64,000 nucleotides of DNA from DASXMT01 sp963781305 (GTDB lineage Bacteria; Actinomycetota; Acidimicrobiia; Acidimicrobiales; RAAP-2): positions 558,001-622,000 of the forward strand of contig CAWAFL010000013.1 in assembly GCA_963781305.1 (NCBI GenBank), in the 5' to 3' direction. The notes beneath the pieces are model-generated. The model was not told where the DNA came from. It saw nothing but the letters and a program-made list of their open reading frames with translations, and did no database searches. A program made the translations under genes and the position numbers. Positions 18,213 to 26,706 of the stretch are shown piece after piece. Every line of letters begins with the position of its first letter. Position 1 is the first letter of the stretch.

Positions 18213-18380
18213 ATGGCCACCAATTATGAGTCCGTGAGCGATCTCGCGAACGCCCTGAGGCGAGCGGCCGAAGCACACGGCAAGCACGAACAGCGAACGG
18301 GTAAGGCGGACCCAGACTGGCCGGACTGGTACGCGCTGTACATGGTTCGTGAGCGCGCTGGCGAAGACCTCCCAACATGA
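18213..18380 (+). CDS. small conserved-looking protein, DPDWPDWYA motif (55 residues)
   Basis: A 55-codon frame with AAGGAG (18200-18205) ahead of its ATG and 12 bases after the VOC gene. It begins MATNYESVSDLANALRRAAE, continues AHGKHEQRTGKADPDWPDWYA and LYMVRERAGEDLP. From memory, a helical segment with a D(P/D)xWxDWYAxYM core is often found fused to, or next to, VOC proteins in soil bacteria, so the pair may act together. Composition is amphipathic, with no signal or membrane segment. Function unknown. Confidence 0.72.
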   Translation: MATNYESVSDLANALRRAAEAHGKHEQRTGKADPDWPDWYALYMVRERAGEDLPT

Positions 18381-18764
18381 ACACGACAAGGACGTGATCG
18401 TGCCTGGAGTGGGAACCGCACGGCAAGCACTGTGACGGCCAGCCGGATCACCCTCACAGTCACGAATCTGCCCGGTATATGGCTGCCGTCGCCAGCCAGT
18501 TCGATCCGAGGCAAGTGCTCTGACTAGCTAAGTGGGTTGCTAAAACAGCGCAGCCCGAGGATCTCAAATCCCTTGCGCTGGGCGCCGCGTAGTCCTTCTG
18601 CCTGGTTAAGCTGTCGCAGGAAGCAGCGGACCCCTCGGGGATCGGTGCAGTTTGGACAGGCCGAATTGTCCTCACCCGAGTTGGGCCGGCTGAAGCGTCC
18701 CCACCCGGGGCGTGCTTCGATGGGATGCTGTTCGGATGAACGTCCGGTTGTCGCACCGATCCAT
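18381..18764. other. 384-base gap without a recognisable gene
   Basis: No supported coding region, RNA gene or repeat. It precedes the nonapeptide-repeat gene, whose ATG at 18765 has no strong ribosome-binding site, so part of this gap may be its untranslated leader. Confidence 0.45.
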
Positions 18765-19492
18765 ATGAGTCCTGTCCCAGGATTCGGTCGCGTGGAGCAG
18801 CTGGCTCAAGCCGTGGCTGAGCGGGTTGTGAGCATCGCGATGGAAGCTATCGACGTCGACGCCCTCATCGACCGGGTCGACGTAGACAAGATCATCGATC
18901 GGGTCGACGTGGAGAAGATCATCGACCGGGTCGACGTCGACGCCCTCATCGACCGGGTCGACGTGGAGAAGATCATCGACCGGGTCGACGTGGACAAATT
19001 ATCGACCGGGTCGACGTGGAGAAGATCATCGACCGGGTCGACGTGGAGAAGATCATCGACCGGGTCGACGTGGAGAAGATCATCGACCGGGTCGACGTGG
19101 ACAAAGTTATTGACCGGGTCGACGTGGAGAAGATCATCGACCGGGTCGACGTCGAGAAGATCATCGACCGGGTCGACGTCGACAAGATCATCGACCGGGT
19201 CGACGTGGACAAAGTTATTGACCGGGTCGACGTCGACAAGATCATCGACCGGGTCGACGTGGACTCGTTGATGGAGAAGACCGAGTTGGGCGCCATCATC
19301 GCCCGCTCCACCACCGGAGTAACTTCCGAGCTGCTCGACGTCATCCGGGCCCAGGGCGTCGGATTGGACGACTTCTTCGCCCGCTGGGCCAACCGCATCC
19401 TTCGCCGATCACCGGCCGACCTCCCGCTCGGACCCCCGACCCTCGTCGATGTGGCGCCGGGGCAGACTGAATTGCAGTCAGAGGCAGCCTGA
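18765..19492 (+). pseudogene. VDV(D/E)KIIDR nonapeptide-repeat protein, frameshifted
   Basis: About 240 residues if repaired. The N-terminus GRVEQLAQAVAERVVSIAMEA is followed by 15 copies of a nine-residue unit (VDVEKIIDR, VDVDALIDR, VDVDKVIDR), a degenerate sixteenth (VDVDSLMEK), and a non-repeat C-terminus including LLDVIRAQGVGLDDFFARWANRIL. The sixth copy (18984-19009) is 26 rather than 27 bases, near an AAATT run at 18996, and shifts the frame. Downstream copies continue intact in the new frame to the stop. Similar repeats are known to me from actinobacterial proteins encoded with or fused to RDD proteins. Function unknown. A sequencing error cannot be excluded. Confidence 0.75.
18849..19279 (+). 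repeat. 27-bp tandem repeat array, 16 units, coding
   Basis: Period 27 bases. Units start at 18849, 18876, 18903, 18930, 18957 and 18984 (26 bases), then every 27 bases from 19010. Most copies are identical except at the third to sixth codons. All three forward frames and the opposite strand stay largely open through the array, producing artefactual open frames rich in Ser, Thr, Gly and Arg. Confidence 0.9.
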
Positions 19493-20010
19493 TGGCCGCA
19501 ACAGAGGTCGAGCAGGGCGAGGGTCGCCAAGGTCATTACGCTGGTTCTGTCACTCGGCTCGTTGCCTTCGGTGCGGACGTCGGCATCTCCTGGGGCCTCT
19601 TCACCCTGGGGGTGGCGGCCCTGGCATTCACCATCCAACTGGCGTCGGGCACCAAGTTCTCGGTCAGCAATTACCAGATCGCGTACTTGGTGGCCGCAGT
19701 GATCTGGGAGTTCATTTACTTTGCCTACCAGTGGGCTCTCGGCGGAAGAACGATCGGGATGGCCCTTCTCGGAATCCGGGTCGTCAAGACCGACGGGTCG
19801 CCCATCGGGGCCCGTCAGGCGGTCGTCCGGACCGTCACCCTGCCCCTCAGCATCATCGTGTTCGGCCTAGGCTTTCTCGGCATTCTCACCAATCGTCGAC
19901 GGTATGCCTGGCACGACCGGTTCGCCAAGACGGCAGTGGTGTACTCGTGGGACGCGCGGGCGGCCCGGCTACGCTGGCTGGCCCGAAAGGATCCCGCCAG
20001 TCCGACGTGA
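19492..20010 (+). CDS. RDD family membrane protein
   Basis: 172 residues with three or four membrane segments. RDD signature: YAGSVTRLVAFGADVGISWG near the start, then a central helix, GGRTIGMALLGIRVVKTDG, and a terminal WHDRFAKTAVVY. Its ATG shares one base with the stop of the repeat gene (TGATG), so translation is probably coupled. The link with VDV-repeat proteins seems conserved in actinobacteria (from memory). Function unresolved; transport or membrane-stress roles have been suggested for RDD proteins. Confidence 0.88.
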   Translation: MAATEVEQGEGRQGHYAGSVTRLVAFGADVGISWGLFTLGVAALAFTIQLASGTKFSVSNYQIAYLVAAVIWEFIYFAYQWALGGRTIGMALLGIRVVKTDGSPIGARQAVVRTVTLPLSIIVFGLGFLGILTNRRRYAWHDRFAKTAVVYSWDARAARLRWLARKDPASPT

Positions 20011-20332
20011 GCCGTTCGGGCCAGCGGGCTCCGGTGCAGGCTCTTATTCCTGGGCTGCTGGGTGCGCCGACGCTTATAGGGCAGTTTTACCGTCAGGGCC
20101 CCTCTTTCAGGCCAACAATTCTGCTGCCGCCGGCGTGTCGCACCCGCCACCGTCCTACGGGCGATCGAGGAGGCCGCCGAGCATCGGCGCAAAAACCGAG
20201 GAACACCCGACCGTTGTTCGGCGCTACCGCCAGTCGCAAGTACCAAGCTGGATCTGTTCGACACTTCGACACCAATGTGGCTCGGGGGGACTACAGAATC
20301 GGGAGCTCTACCTTCGGTCTCGCTCTCCAAGT
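20011..20332. other. 322-base gap between convergent genes
   Basis: No supportable coding region. Frames crossing it have no domain-like sequence. It lies between the RDD gene and the convergent lipoprotein hydrolase. I see no clear hairpin followed by a T-run. Confidence 0.45.
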
Positions 20333-21307
20333 TCAAGTGCCGCCGTGCACTTCCCACGCGGACAGAACCGTCTTCGTTTGTGCGATCACTAGGGCGGGAT
20401 TCTCCGCTTGGATGAAGTGCCCGCTATCGGTCTTGGTGATCTGCTTGCCACGGAGGCTGCGAGCTAGCAGGGATTGGGCCTCCACCCAATCTGGGTGATT
20501 TTTGGGGGCATCCCCGATACCCAGAAAGTCGATCGGCTTGTCGGAGGTTAGGACCACGGTCGGGACCTTCTTCACCGTCGGGAGCGTAGAAAGGAAAGCG
20601 ATGCTGGCAGGGTAATCCGGTTGCTCACCGGCAGGATTCTTGCTTCCGCTGGCTGCGATCGCCTGCATCCACGCATTCCAGATGTCAGCGGGCAGCACGG
20701 TTTGCAAGTATTGCGAACCGGGATCGATCAACACCATGCCACCCACCTCGTTCGGGTAGAGGCGATCGTACGTTGTCGCGATAAAGCCGCCCCAGGAGTG
20801 GCCAACGAGCACGTACGGGGAGGAGACGCCTGCGACACGGAGGGCATCGTGCAGGATGCGGGCGTCTCCCTGGGCCGTCGTGGGCTGGGTCACCGCGGTC
20901 GAGCGAGACGGTGAGTCGTCGAACCCGCTCGTGCCGGGTCGGTCATAGCTACAGACGCGGGTGACCTTGACAAGCTGCGGTTCTACCGCCTCTGGACTCT
21001 TTTTCGGTGGGTCGGCGGTGTCCGTTGTGTCCCCCACATACTCCCAGCTCTCCGACGAGACACCCGCTCCCGAGATAAGGACGATCGTGGGAGAACCACG
21101 GCCCATGCATTGCACGAACACTCCGTGCCCGTCCACGGGGAAGACCTTGGCGAAGTTGCCTTGCGCCCTCGATGCCGTGGTGCCGGTGGTACTCCCAGTG
21201 GCGGCGTTGGTGCCACAGCCAGCCGTCACGAGCGCCAATGGAATGGCAAGGCCCACAGCACCGGCGGCCCATCGTTTACGGAACAACCAGCGACTTACGG
21301 TTCCCAT
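20333..21307 (-). CDS. alpha/beta hydrolase, predicted lipoprotein
   Basis: 324 residues. N-terminal FRKRWAAGAVGLAIPLALVTAGC is a lipoprotein signal peptide with the lipidated Cys31; the start at 21307 gives a normal n-region. The hydrolase core has an oxyanion strand IVLISGAGV, the CSYDRPG block, the nucleophile elbow GHSWGG (Ser), and a final His in KTDSGHFIQAENP. It probably faces outward, anchored to the membrane. Substrate unknown; family members are esterases or lipases. To the eye this gene is less G+C-rich than the housekeeping genes around 22-37 kb. Confidence 0.88.
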   Translation of the reverse strand: MGTVSRWLFRKRWAAGAVGLAIPLALVTAGCGTNAATGSTTGTTASRAQGNFAKVFPVDGHGVFVQCMGRGSPTIVLISGAGVSSESWEYVGDTTDTADPPKKSPEAVEPQLVKVTRVCSYDRPGTSGFDDSPSRSTAVTQPTTAQGDARILHDALRVAGVSSPYVLVGHSWGGFIATTYDRLYPNEVGGMVLIDPGSQYLQTVLPADIWNAWMQAIAASGSKNPAGEQPDYPASIAFLSTLPTVKKVPTVVLTSDKPIDFLGIGDAPKNHPDWVEAQSLLARSLRGKQITKTDSGHFIQAENPALVIAQTKTVLSAWEVHGGT

Positions 21308-21462
21308 GGCGATCTGAGGCTAACGCCCCCCAGTGTTTTCTTCGCCGTCGCAGTAATCCGCCCATCGCGGTGGATGATCGATCCGATGGTGATCCATTTC
21401 GCATCGATTGGCACCGGCCCGCCGCACAGTTGGTGCGACTCAGCAATCCTATTTCTCCCTGG

Positions 21463-21840
21463 TCAAGACGGACCAGCATCGTCCTTGGTTGTCTTGACGC
21501 GCCACAGGTTCCACGGCCACGCGCCGTCTATCTCTACTTCCAAGGAGAAGCTGAGGACGATTCGGATAATGACGATGAGACCAAGGACCGCCACGCTCTC
21601 GACTGTCGTGTCCACGATGATGGTCCGCACGATGTCCCCGACGATAAGAACCTCCAAGCCAAGCAGGATCGATTGGCCGAGTCGCTGCCGGAGTTGACGA
21701 TAGGAGGACTCGTGTCTTCCGGAATGGGCCATTCCCACGATGTAGCCCAGGAGAGCCCACAGCCCACCGATCACCATAATTCCAGCACCGACCGCTTCCA
21801 CCACCTTGACGATGTCGTTGATGATGTGGTCGTAGGACAT
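21463..21840 (-). CDS. DUF1622 family membrane protein
   Basis: 125 residues with three hydrophobic helices. The first contains AVGAGIMVIGGLWALLGY. Then come RQRLGQSILLGLEVLIVGDIVRTI and a last helix ending SFSLEVEIDGAWPW, the characteristic closing motif of DUF1622. Small multi-pass proteins of this family have no known role. The start ATG is preceded by a short intergenic region towards tRNA-Arg. Confidence 0.85.
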   Translation of the reverse strand: MSYDHIINDIVKVVEAVGAGIMVIGGLWALLGYIVGMAHSGRHESSYRQLRQRLGQSILLGLEVLIVGDIVRTIIVDTTVESVAVLGLIVIIRIVLSFSLEVEIDGAWPWNLWRVKTTKDDAGPS

Positions 21841-22217
21841 CGGACAACGATGTCACGCTGGGTGGCGAGTTGTCCTGCATGGCGGTCGACATCGTGTTCT
21901 GTAACTGGTGACCGCCGACCGGAAGCGAAAGACCATACTGTCCGGACCGAACGCAACTGATAGGACATTTCCGCGGAGGAAAGGCTAAGGGCCTCAGCCC
22001 CCCTGCCGCCCTTCCTTTACCGGTGGGGACCCGGTGCCGTGGTGGCGGTCCGTCTCGGCCCCCCGGTGCCGGCCCCTTTTGCGCCTGGGTGGCTCGGTGC
22101 TCGACGAGGATGGCGTCACCTGCGACACCTCGAACTCGACCCAACGGTCGATTACCAGGGAAGAGTCAGAGATATCGTCTGAGGGTTCACTTGTCCCAGA
22201 AAATCTGACACATCACA

Positions 22218-22292
22218 TGGTGCCCCCGGCAGGACTCGAACCTGCGCACACGGCTCCGGAGGCCGATGCTCTATCCGCTGAGCTACGGGGGC
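22218..22292 (-). tRNA. tRNA-Arg (anticodon CCG), CCA encoded
   Basis: Read on the minus strand, GCCCCCG (22292-22286) pairs with CGGGGGC before discriminator A and an encoded CCA (22220-22218). The D stem is GCTC/GAGC, the anticodon loop is CTCCGGA (CCG, reads CGG), and the T arm is GCAGG-TTCGAGT-CCTGC. A T-T mismatch closes the anticodon stem. It is divergent from argS, whose start is 98 bases away. Confidence 0.95.
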
Positions 22293-22389
22293 ATATGACG
22301 GTGCGTCACGCTGGGCGACGCCGCCACCGGACGGACCACTCTACTTCGATGTCCAGCCCGCTCCCGGAACGCCCTATCCTCGGCGCAAC

Positions 22390-24030
22390 ATGTCGATCCG
22401 TGACCAGCTAGCCGAAGCAGTTAGTTCTGCCCTCGCCACCACGGCGGCGAGCGAGGGATTCAGCCTGGCCGTGAGCCCCGAAAGCGTGCACCTGGAGCGC
22501 CCGGGGCGCCGAGAGCACGGGGACTGGTCGACGAATGTGGCAATGGCCAACGCCAAATCGGTCGGCCGCCCTCCCCGGGAGCTGGCCGAATCCCTGATCG
22601 AGGTCCTTAGCGCCGACCTTCCTCCCCATGTCGAACGGGTGGAGATCGCTGGTCCGGGATTCATCAACTTCCACCTCGATGCCGGCTGGTTACACGACGC
22701 GCTGATAGAGATCGTCACCGAGGGCGAAGCAGGTTACGCCCGACCCGACGTCGGGCACGGTGAACGTGTCCAGGTGGAGTTCATCTCGGCCAACCCGACC
22801 GGTCCGATCCATGTCGGCAACGGCTGGTGGGGGAGTTACGGCGACGCCTTGGCCAGGGTGCTCGACCGCGCCGGTTACGAGGTAAGCCGGGAGTTCTACG
22901 TAAACGACACTGGCGGGCAGATCCGGCGGCTGGGCGAGAGCCTGCTGGCCCGCTATCACCGGACCGAAGTCCCCGACGAGGGCTACCAAGGCGAGTACGT
23001 CAGCGAGTTGGCGGCGTCCTACGACGGCCCCGACGACGTGACCGTTGCCGGGCGGTGGGCTGCCGATCGCATTCTCGCCAATATCAGGCACACCTTGGAA
23101 TCGATCGACATCATCTTCGACGAGTGGTATAGCCAGGCTTCGATCGAAGAGAGCGGCGCGGTGCAGGAAACCATCGCCCTTCTGGCCGAGAAGGGACTGG
23201 TGTTCGAGCAGGACGGGGCCACCTGGCTACGAGCCACCGAGCTGGGCGACAACCGCGACCGGGTTCTGGTGAAATCAGACGGCGATGCCACCTATCTGGC
23301 CGGTGACCTGGCCTATCACCGTGACAAGTTCCTGATTCGAGGGTTCGATCGGGTCATCGATGTGTTCGGTGCTGATCACCACGGCCAGGTGGCCAGCCTT
23401 ATGGCCGGCGTCAAGGCCCTCGGGGTGCCTGACGGTCGTCTCGAGGTCAAGCTGGGTCAGATGGTGTCCCTGCTCGATGGCGATCAGAACACCAAGATGT
23501 CGAAGCGAGCCGGCAACTTCGTGTCCCTCGATTCCCTGATCGCCGATATCGGGCCCGACGCCACCCGGCTGTTGAGCCTGATGACCTCGCTTGACCAGTC
23601 CACCTCGCTCGATCTGCCAGCGGTGCGCGAGCAATCGATGGAAAACCCGGTGTTCTACGTGCAGTACGCCAACGCCCGTATCGCTGCGATCGGTCGCAAG
23701 GCGGTCGAGCGGGGTGTGGTCCGGGTCGAGGTGGCCGAGGCCGATATCGGCTTGCTGGTCCATGAACGGGAGCTGGAGCTGATCCGTTGCTTGGAGGAGC
23801 TGCCCGAAGTGGTCGCCGACGCGGCCATCGACCGCGCTCCGACCAAGATCACCACCTGGGTCCGCCGGCTGGCAGGGTGCTTCCACGGCTTCTACCACGA
23901 CTGCCCGGTGCTGGCCGAGGACGTCGATCCTGGGTTGGCGCAAGCTCGATTGTGGCTGGTCGAGGCCACTCGCATCGGTCTGGCCATCGGGCTCGGCCTG
24001 CTCGGCGTCTCTGCGCCGGAGTCCATGTAG
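22390..24030 (+). CDS. argS: arginine--tRNA ligase
   Basis: Class I synthetase of 546 residues charging tRNA-Arg. The N-terminal Add-1 domain recognises the D-loop. The HIGH-equivalent HVGN is at residues 141-144 (NPTGPIHVGNGWWGSYGD) and KMSKRAGN is at 369-376. The C-terminal DALR anticodon-binding helices end at the stop. The cognate tRNA-Arg(CCG) gene sits immediately upstream on the other strand. It is the first gene of the argS-lysA-hom-thrC cluster; lysA starts two bases after its stop. Confidence 0.97.
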   Translation: MSIRDQLAEAVSSALATTAASEGFSLAVSPESVHLERPGRREHGDWSTNVAMANAKSVGRPPRELAESLIEVLSADLPPHVERVEIAGPGFINFHLDAGWLHDALIEIVTEGEAGYARPDVGHGERVQVEFISANPTGPIHVGNGWWGSYGDALARVLDRAGYEVSREFYVNDTGGQIRRLGESLLARYHRTEVPDEGYQGEYVSELAASYDGPDDVTVAGRWAADRILANIRHTLESIDIIFDEWYSQASIEESGAVQETIALLAEKGLVFEQDGATWLRATELGDNRDRVLVKSDGDATYLAGDLAYHRDKFLIRGFDRVIDVFGADHHGQVASLMAGVKALGVPDGRLEVKLGQMVSLLDGDQNTKMSKRAGNFVSLDSLIADIGPDATRLLSLMTSLDQSTSLDLPAVREQSMENPVFYVQYANARIAAIGRKAVERGVVRVEVAEADIGLLVHERELELIRCLEELPEVVADAAIDRAPTKITTWVRRLAGCFHGFYHDCPVLAEDVDPGLAQARLWLVEATRIGLAIGLGLLGVSAPESM

Positions 24031-24032
24031 CC

Positions 24033-25370
24033 ATGGCCCCCGGCGTCGAGCCGACCAGGTCGGGAACAACGGGTCCCGTGCCGCGGGGCCTGTTGCCCAT
24101 GAATTCCTCGATCGGGGCCGACGGCCATCTCCGGGTTGGTGGTGTCGACCTCTTGGAGCTGGCCGAGGAGTACGGCACGCCACTCTTCGTCTACGACGAG
24201 GCCCACCTGCGCGAGCGGTGCCGGGAGGCGGTGGCGGTGTGGGGAGACGGCGTGGCCTACGCCACCAAGGCGTTCTTGTGCGTGGCCATGGCCCGACTGG
24301 CCTTCGAAGAAGGGATGTGCCTGGACGTTTCCACCGGCGGCGAATTGCATGTGGCCCTGGCCGCCGGTGTCACCGCCGACCGGCTCGTCTTCCACGGGAA
24401 CAACAAGTCAGAAGCCGAGCTGGCCTCGGCCCTGGCCGTCGGGGTCGGTCGAATCGTGGTCGACTCCTTCGACGAGATCGACCGCCTCGAGCGATTGCTC
24501 TCGGACCCGGGATCGACCGGGTCACCTGTGTCGCCCCCCAAGGTGCTGGCCCGGGTCACGCCCGGAGTAGAGGTGCACACGCACGAATTCGTCCGTACTG
24601 GCCAGGACGACTCGAAGTTCGGGTTCGGCCTGAACTCCGGTGCGGCCGCAGAGGCCATCGCTCGGCTGCGGGGCCTCGACGCTGAGGGCATGGTCGAATT
24701 CGTCGGGTTGCACTCCCACATCGGGAGCCAGGTGTTCGCCGTGGATGCCTTCGTGCAAGCGATTCAGGTCATCGCCGACTTCTTCGCTCCTCTTGGTCTA
24801 CCCGAACTGGTGGTCGGCGGTGGCCTGGGTGTGGCCTACGTCAGTGGCGAGGAGGGGCCGACCATGGCCAGCTGGGCCGGGTCGGTCCACCGGGCGTGCC
24901 GGGAAGCCGGCATCCCGGAGTCGGTCCGGGTCACGGCCGAACCGGGTCGGTCCATCGTGGCTACGGCCGGAATGACCCTCTACCGTGTGGGGACGATCAA
25001 GGACGTGCCCGGCTACCGCACGTACGTATCGATCGACGGAGGAATCAGCGACAACCCGCGGCCGGTCCTCTATGGCAGTGGTTACGAGGCATTCCTGCCC
25101 CGGGCCACCGACACCGATCGGGTGCGCCCGATCAGGCTGGTGGGAAAGCATTGCGAGTCTGGCGACGTCGTCGTGTCGGACGGATACGTGCCCGCCGATC
25201 TCGCCGTGAATGACCTCCTGGTCACCCCGGTGACCGGCGCCTACGGTCACTCGATGGCCTCCAATTACAACAAGGTCCCGCGCCCGGCCGTGGTGTTCGT
25301 GGCCGATGGTGAGTCGCGGCTCGTGGTGCGGCGCGAGACGTTCGATGATCTCCTCCGCTACGACGTCTGA
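24033..25370 (+). CDS. lysA: diaminopimelate decarboxylase
   Basis: PLP enzyme making lysine from meso-diaminopimelate, 445 residues from this start. PLP-lysine is Lys79 in YATKAF; HGNNKS, the glycine-rich GGGLGV loop, CESGD near the C-terminus and the terminal AYGHSMASNYN block identify the family. ATG at 24033 is preferred because the LLP...DGHLRVGG segment matches the family's N-terminus; an internal ATG at 24099 is the alternative. It also controls the diaminopimelate pool for peptidoglycan. Confidence 0.95.
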   Translation: MAPGVEPTRSGTTGPVPRGLLPMNSSIGADGHLRVGGVDLLELAEEYGTPLFVYDEAHLRERCREAVAVWGDGVAYATKAFLCVAMARLAFEEGMCLDVSTGGELHVALAAGVTADRLVFHGNNKSEAELASALAVGVGRIVVDSFDEIDRLERLLSDPGSTGSPVSPPKVLARVTPGVEVHTHEFVRTGQDDSKFGFGLNSGAAAEAIARLRGLDAEGMVEFVGLHSHIGSQVFAVDAFVQAIQVIADFFAPLGLPELVVGGGLGVAYVSGEEGPTMASWAGSVHRACREAGIPESVRVTAEPGRSIVATAGMTLYRVGTIKDVPGYRTYVSIDGGISDNPRPVLYGSGYEAFLPRATDTDRVRPIRLVGKHCESGDVVVSDGYVPADLAVNDLLVTPVTGAYGHSMASNYNKVPRPAVVFVADGESRLVVRRETFDDLLRYDV

Positions 25371-25398
25371 GGGTCCCCCCAGGCGGTAGCGTGACCAA

Positions 25399-26706
25399 AT
25401 GACCTCGGCGGCGAAGACGGTTCTGCGCGTAGCCGTGCTGGGTTGCGGGAACGTGGGCACGGCCCTGGTCGGGTTGCTACAAACTCGCTCTGATGCCATC
25501 GCCGTCCAGAGCGGGATTCACCTGGAACTCGGCGGCATCGCTGTCGCCGACCTGTCGCGGCCGCGGGATGCTCACGTCCCGATCGACCTTCTCACCGACG
25601 ACCCGGAGACCCTGGTCGCCGACCCGTCGATCGACATCGTCGTCGAGCTCATGGGAGGCCTGGAGCCGGCCGGCACTCTGATCCGCACGGCTCTCGAAGC
25701 AGGGAAGCCGGTGATCACCGCCAACAAGGCCCTCCTGGCATCGCCCGACGGGGTCTCCCTTCGGACCCTGGCCCGGGAACGGTCGGTCGACCTTCTCTAT
25801 GAGGCTGCCGTCGCCGGGGCTATACCTCTGGTCCGGGCCCTCCGGGAATCGTTGACCGGCGAACGCATCCACCGGGTCACCGGCATTGTGAACGGCACCA
25901 CCAACTACATCCTCACCAAGATGGGAGAGGATGGATCGGACTACGACGCGGTGTTGGCCGAAGCCCAGTCGCTGGGGCTGGCAGAGAGCGATCCGACGGC
26001 CGACGTCGAGGGACACGATTCGGCGGCCAAGGCGGCCATCCTGGCCGGGGTCGCTTTCGGCTACGACGTCGCCGGCGACGATGTGTTCTGTGAGGGGATC
26101 ACCGGCGTACGGGCCGCCGATGTCGAGTTCGCCGATCGGTTTGGCTATGTGGTGAAGCTGTTGGCTGTGGTGGAGCGGACCCCTGAGGACGAGGTGTCCG
26201 TCCGGGTGCATCCGACCATGGTCCCAAAAGCGCACCCGCTGGCCGGGGTCCGCGACGCATTCAATGCCGTCTTCATCGAAGGGGAAGCAGCGGGCGAGCT
26301 CATGCTCTACGGCCTGGGTGCAGGAGGCCGACCCACCGCCAGTGCCGTGCTCGGCGACCTCATCGACGCCACCAGGAACCGACTGGCCGGCACGACCGGC
26401 CCGGCGCCCGAGCGAGTGCCGGCCAGCCTCCGGTCGATGGCCGAAGCCAGGTCGCCGTTCTATATCACCCTCGACGTCGAGGACCGTCCCGGTGTCCTGG
26501 GCACCGTGGCCGCCATGTTTGGCGACCATGGCGTGTCCATCCGGTCCATGGAGCAAGAGGGGTTGGGCCATGGGGCCCGGATCATCTTCCTCACCCATGC
26601 AGCCCGGGAAGGGGACGTTCAGTCCACTCTCGACGATCTGGCCACGCTGCCCGTGGTTAGGTCCATCGGGGGCGTGCTGAGGATCATCGGAGAGGACGAC
26701 AGGTGA
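25399..26706 (+). CDS. hom: homoserine dehydrogenase
   Basis: 435 residues. NAD(P)-binding GCGNVGTALV at the N-terminus, then VELMGGLEPAG, TANKALLA and YEAAVAGAIPLV. The catalytic region contains GIVNGTTNYIL, and an ACT regulatory domain (LDVEDRPGVLGTVAAMFGDHGVS) follows at the C-terminus, implying feedback inhibition by threonine. It reduces aspartate semialdehyde to homoserine. It overlaps thrC by four bases. Confidence 0.97.
   Translation: MTSAAKTVLRVAVLGCGNVGTALVGLLQTRSDAIAVQSGIHLELGGIAVADLSRPRDAHVPIDLLTDDPETLVADPSIDIVVELMGGLEPAGTLIRTALEAGKPVITANKALLASPDGVSLRTLARERSVDLLYEAAVAGAIPLVRALRESLTGERIHRVTGIVNGTTNYILTKMGEDGSDYDAVLAEAQSLGLAESDPTADVEGHDSAAKAAILAGVAFGYDVAGDDVFCEGITGVRAADVEFADRFGYVVKLLAVVERTPEDEVSVRVHPTMVPKAHPLAGVRDAFNAVFIEGEAAGELMLYGLGAGGRPTASAVLGDLIDATRNRLAGTTGPAPERVPASLRSMAEARSPFYITLDVEDRPGVLGTVAAMFGDHGVSIRSMEQEGLGHGARIIFLTHAAREGDVQSTLDDLATLPVVRSIGGVLRIIGEDDR

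Noticed and set aside
18849..19279. CRISPR array
   Set aside because: Period 27 with no unique spacers, and the units encode a clean nonapeptide; there are no cas genes.
18806..19638. Minus-strand Ser/Thr/Arg/Met-rich frames over the 27-bp array
   Set aside because: Antisense shadows of the nonapeptide repeats.
21987..22003. Terminator hairpin after tRNA-Arg (GGCTAAGG/CCTCAGCC)
   Set aside because: The loop would be a single base and there is no T-run in the right place.
17262..22217. Integrated prophage or ICE at tRNA-Arg
   Set aside because: No integrase, structural, conjugation or relaxase gene, and no visible duplicate of the tRNA 3' end.
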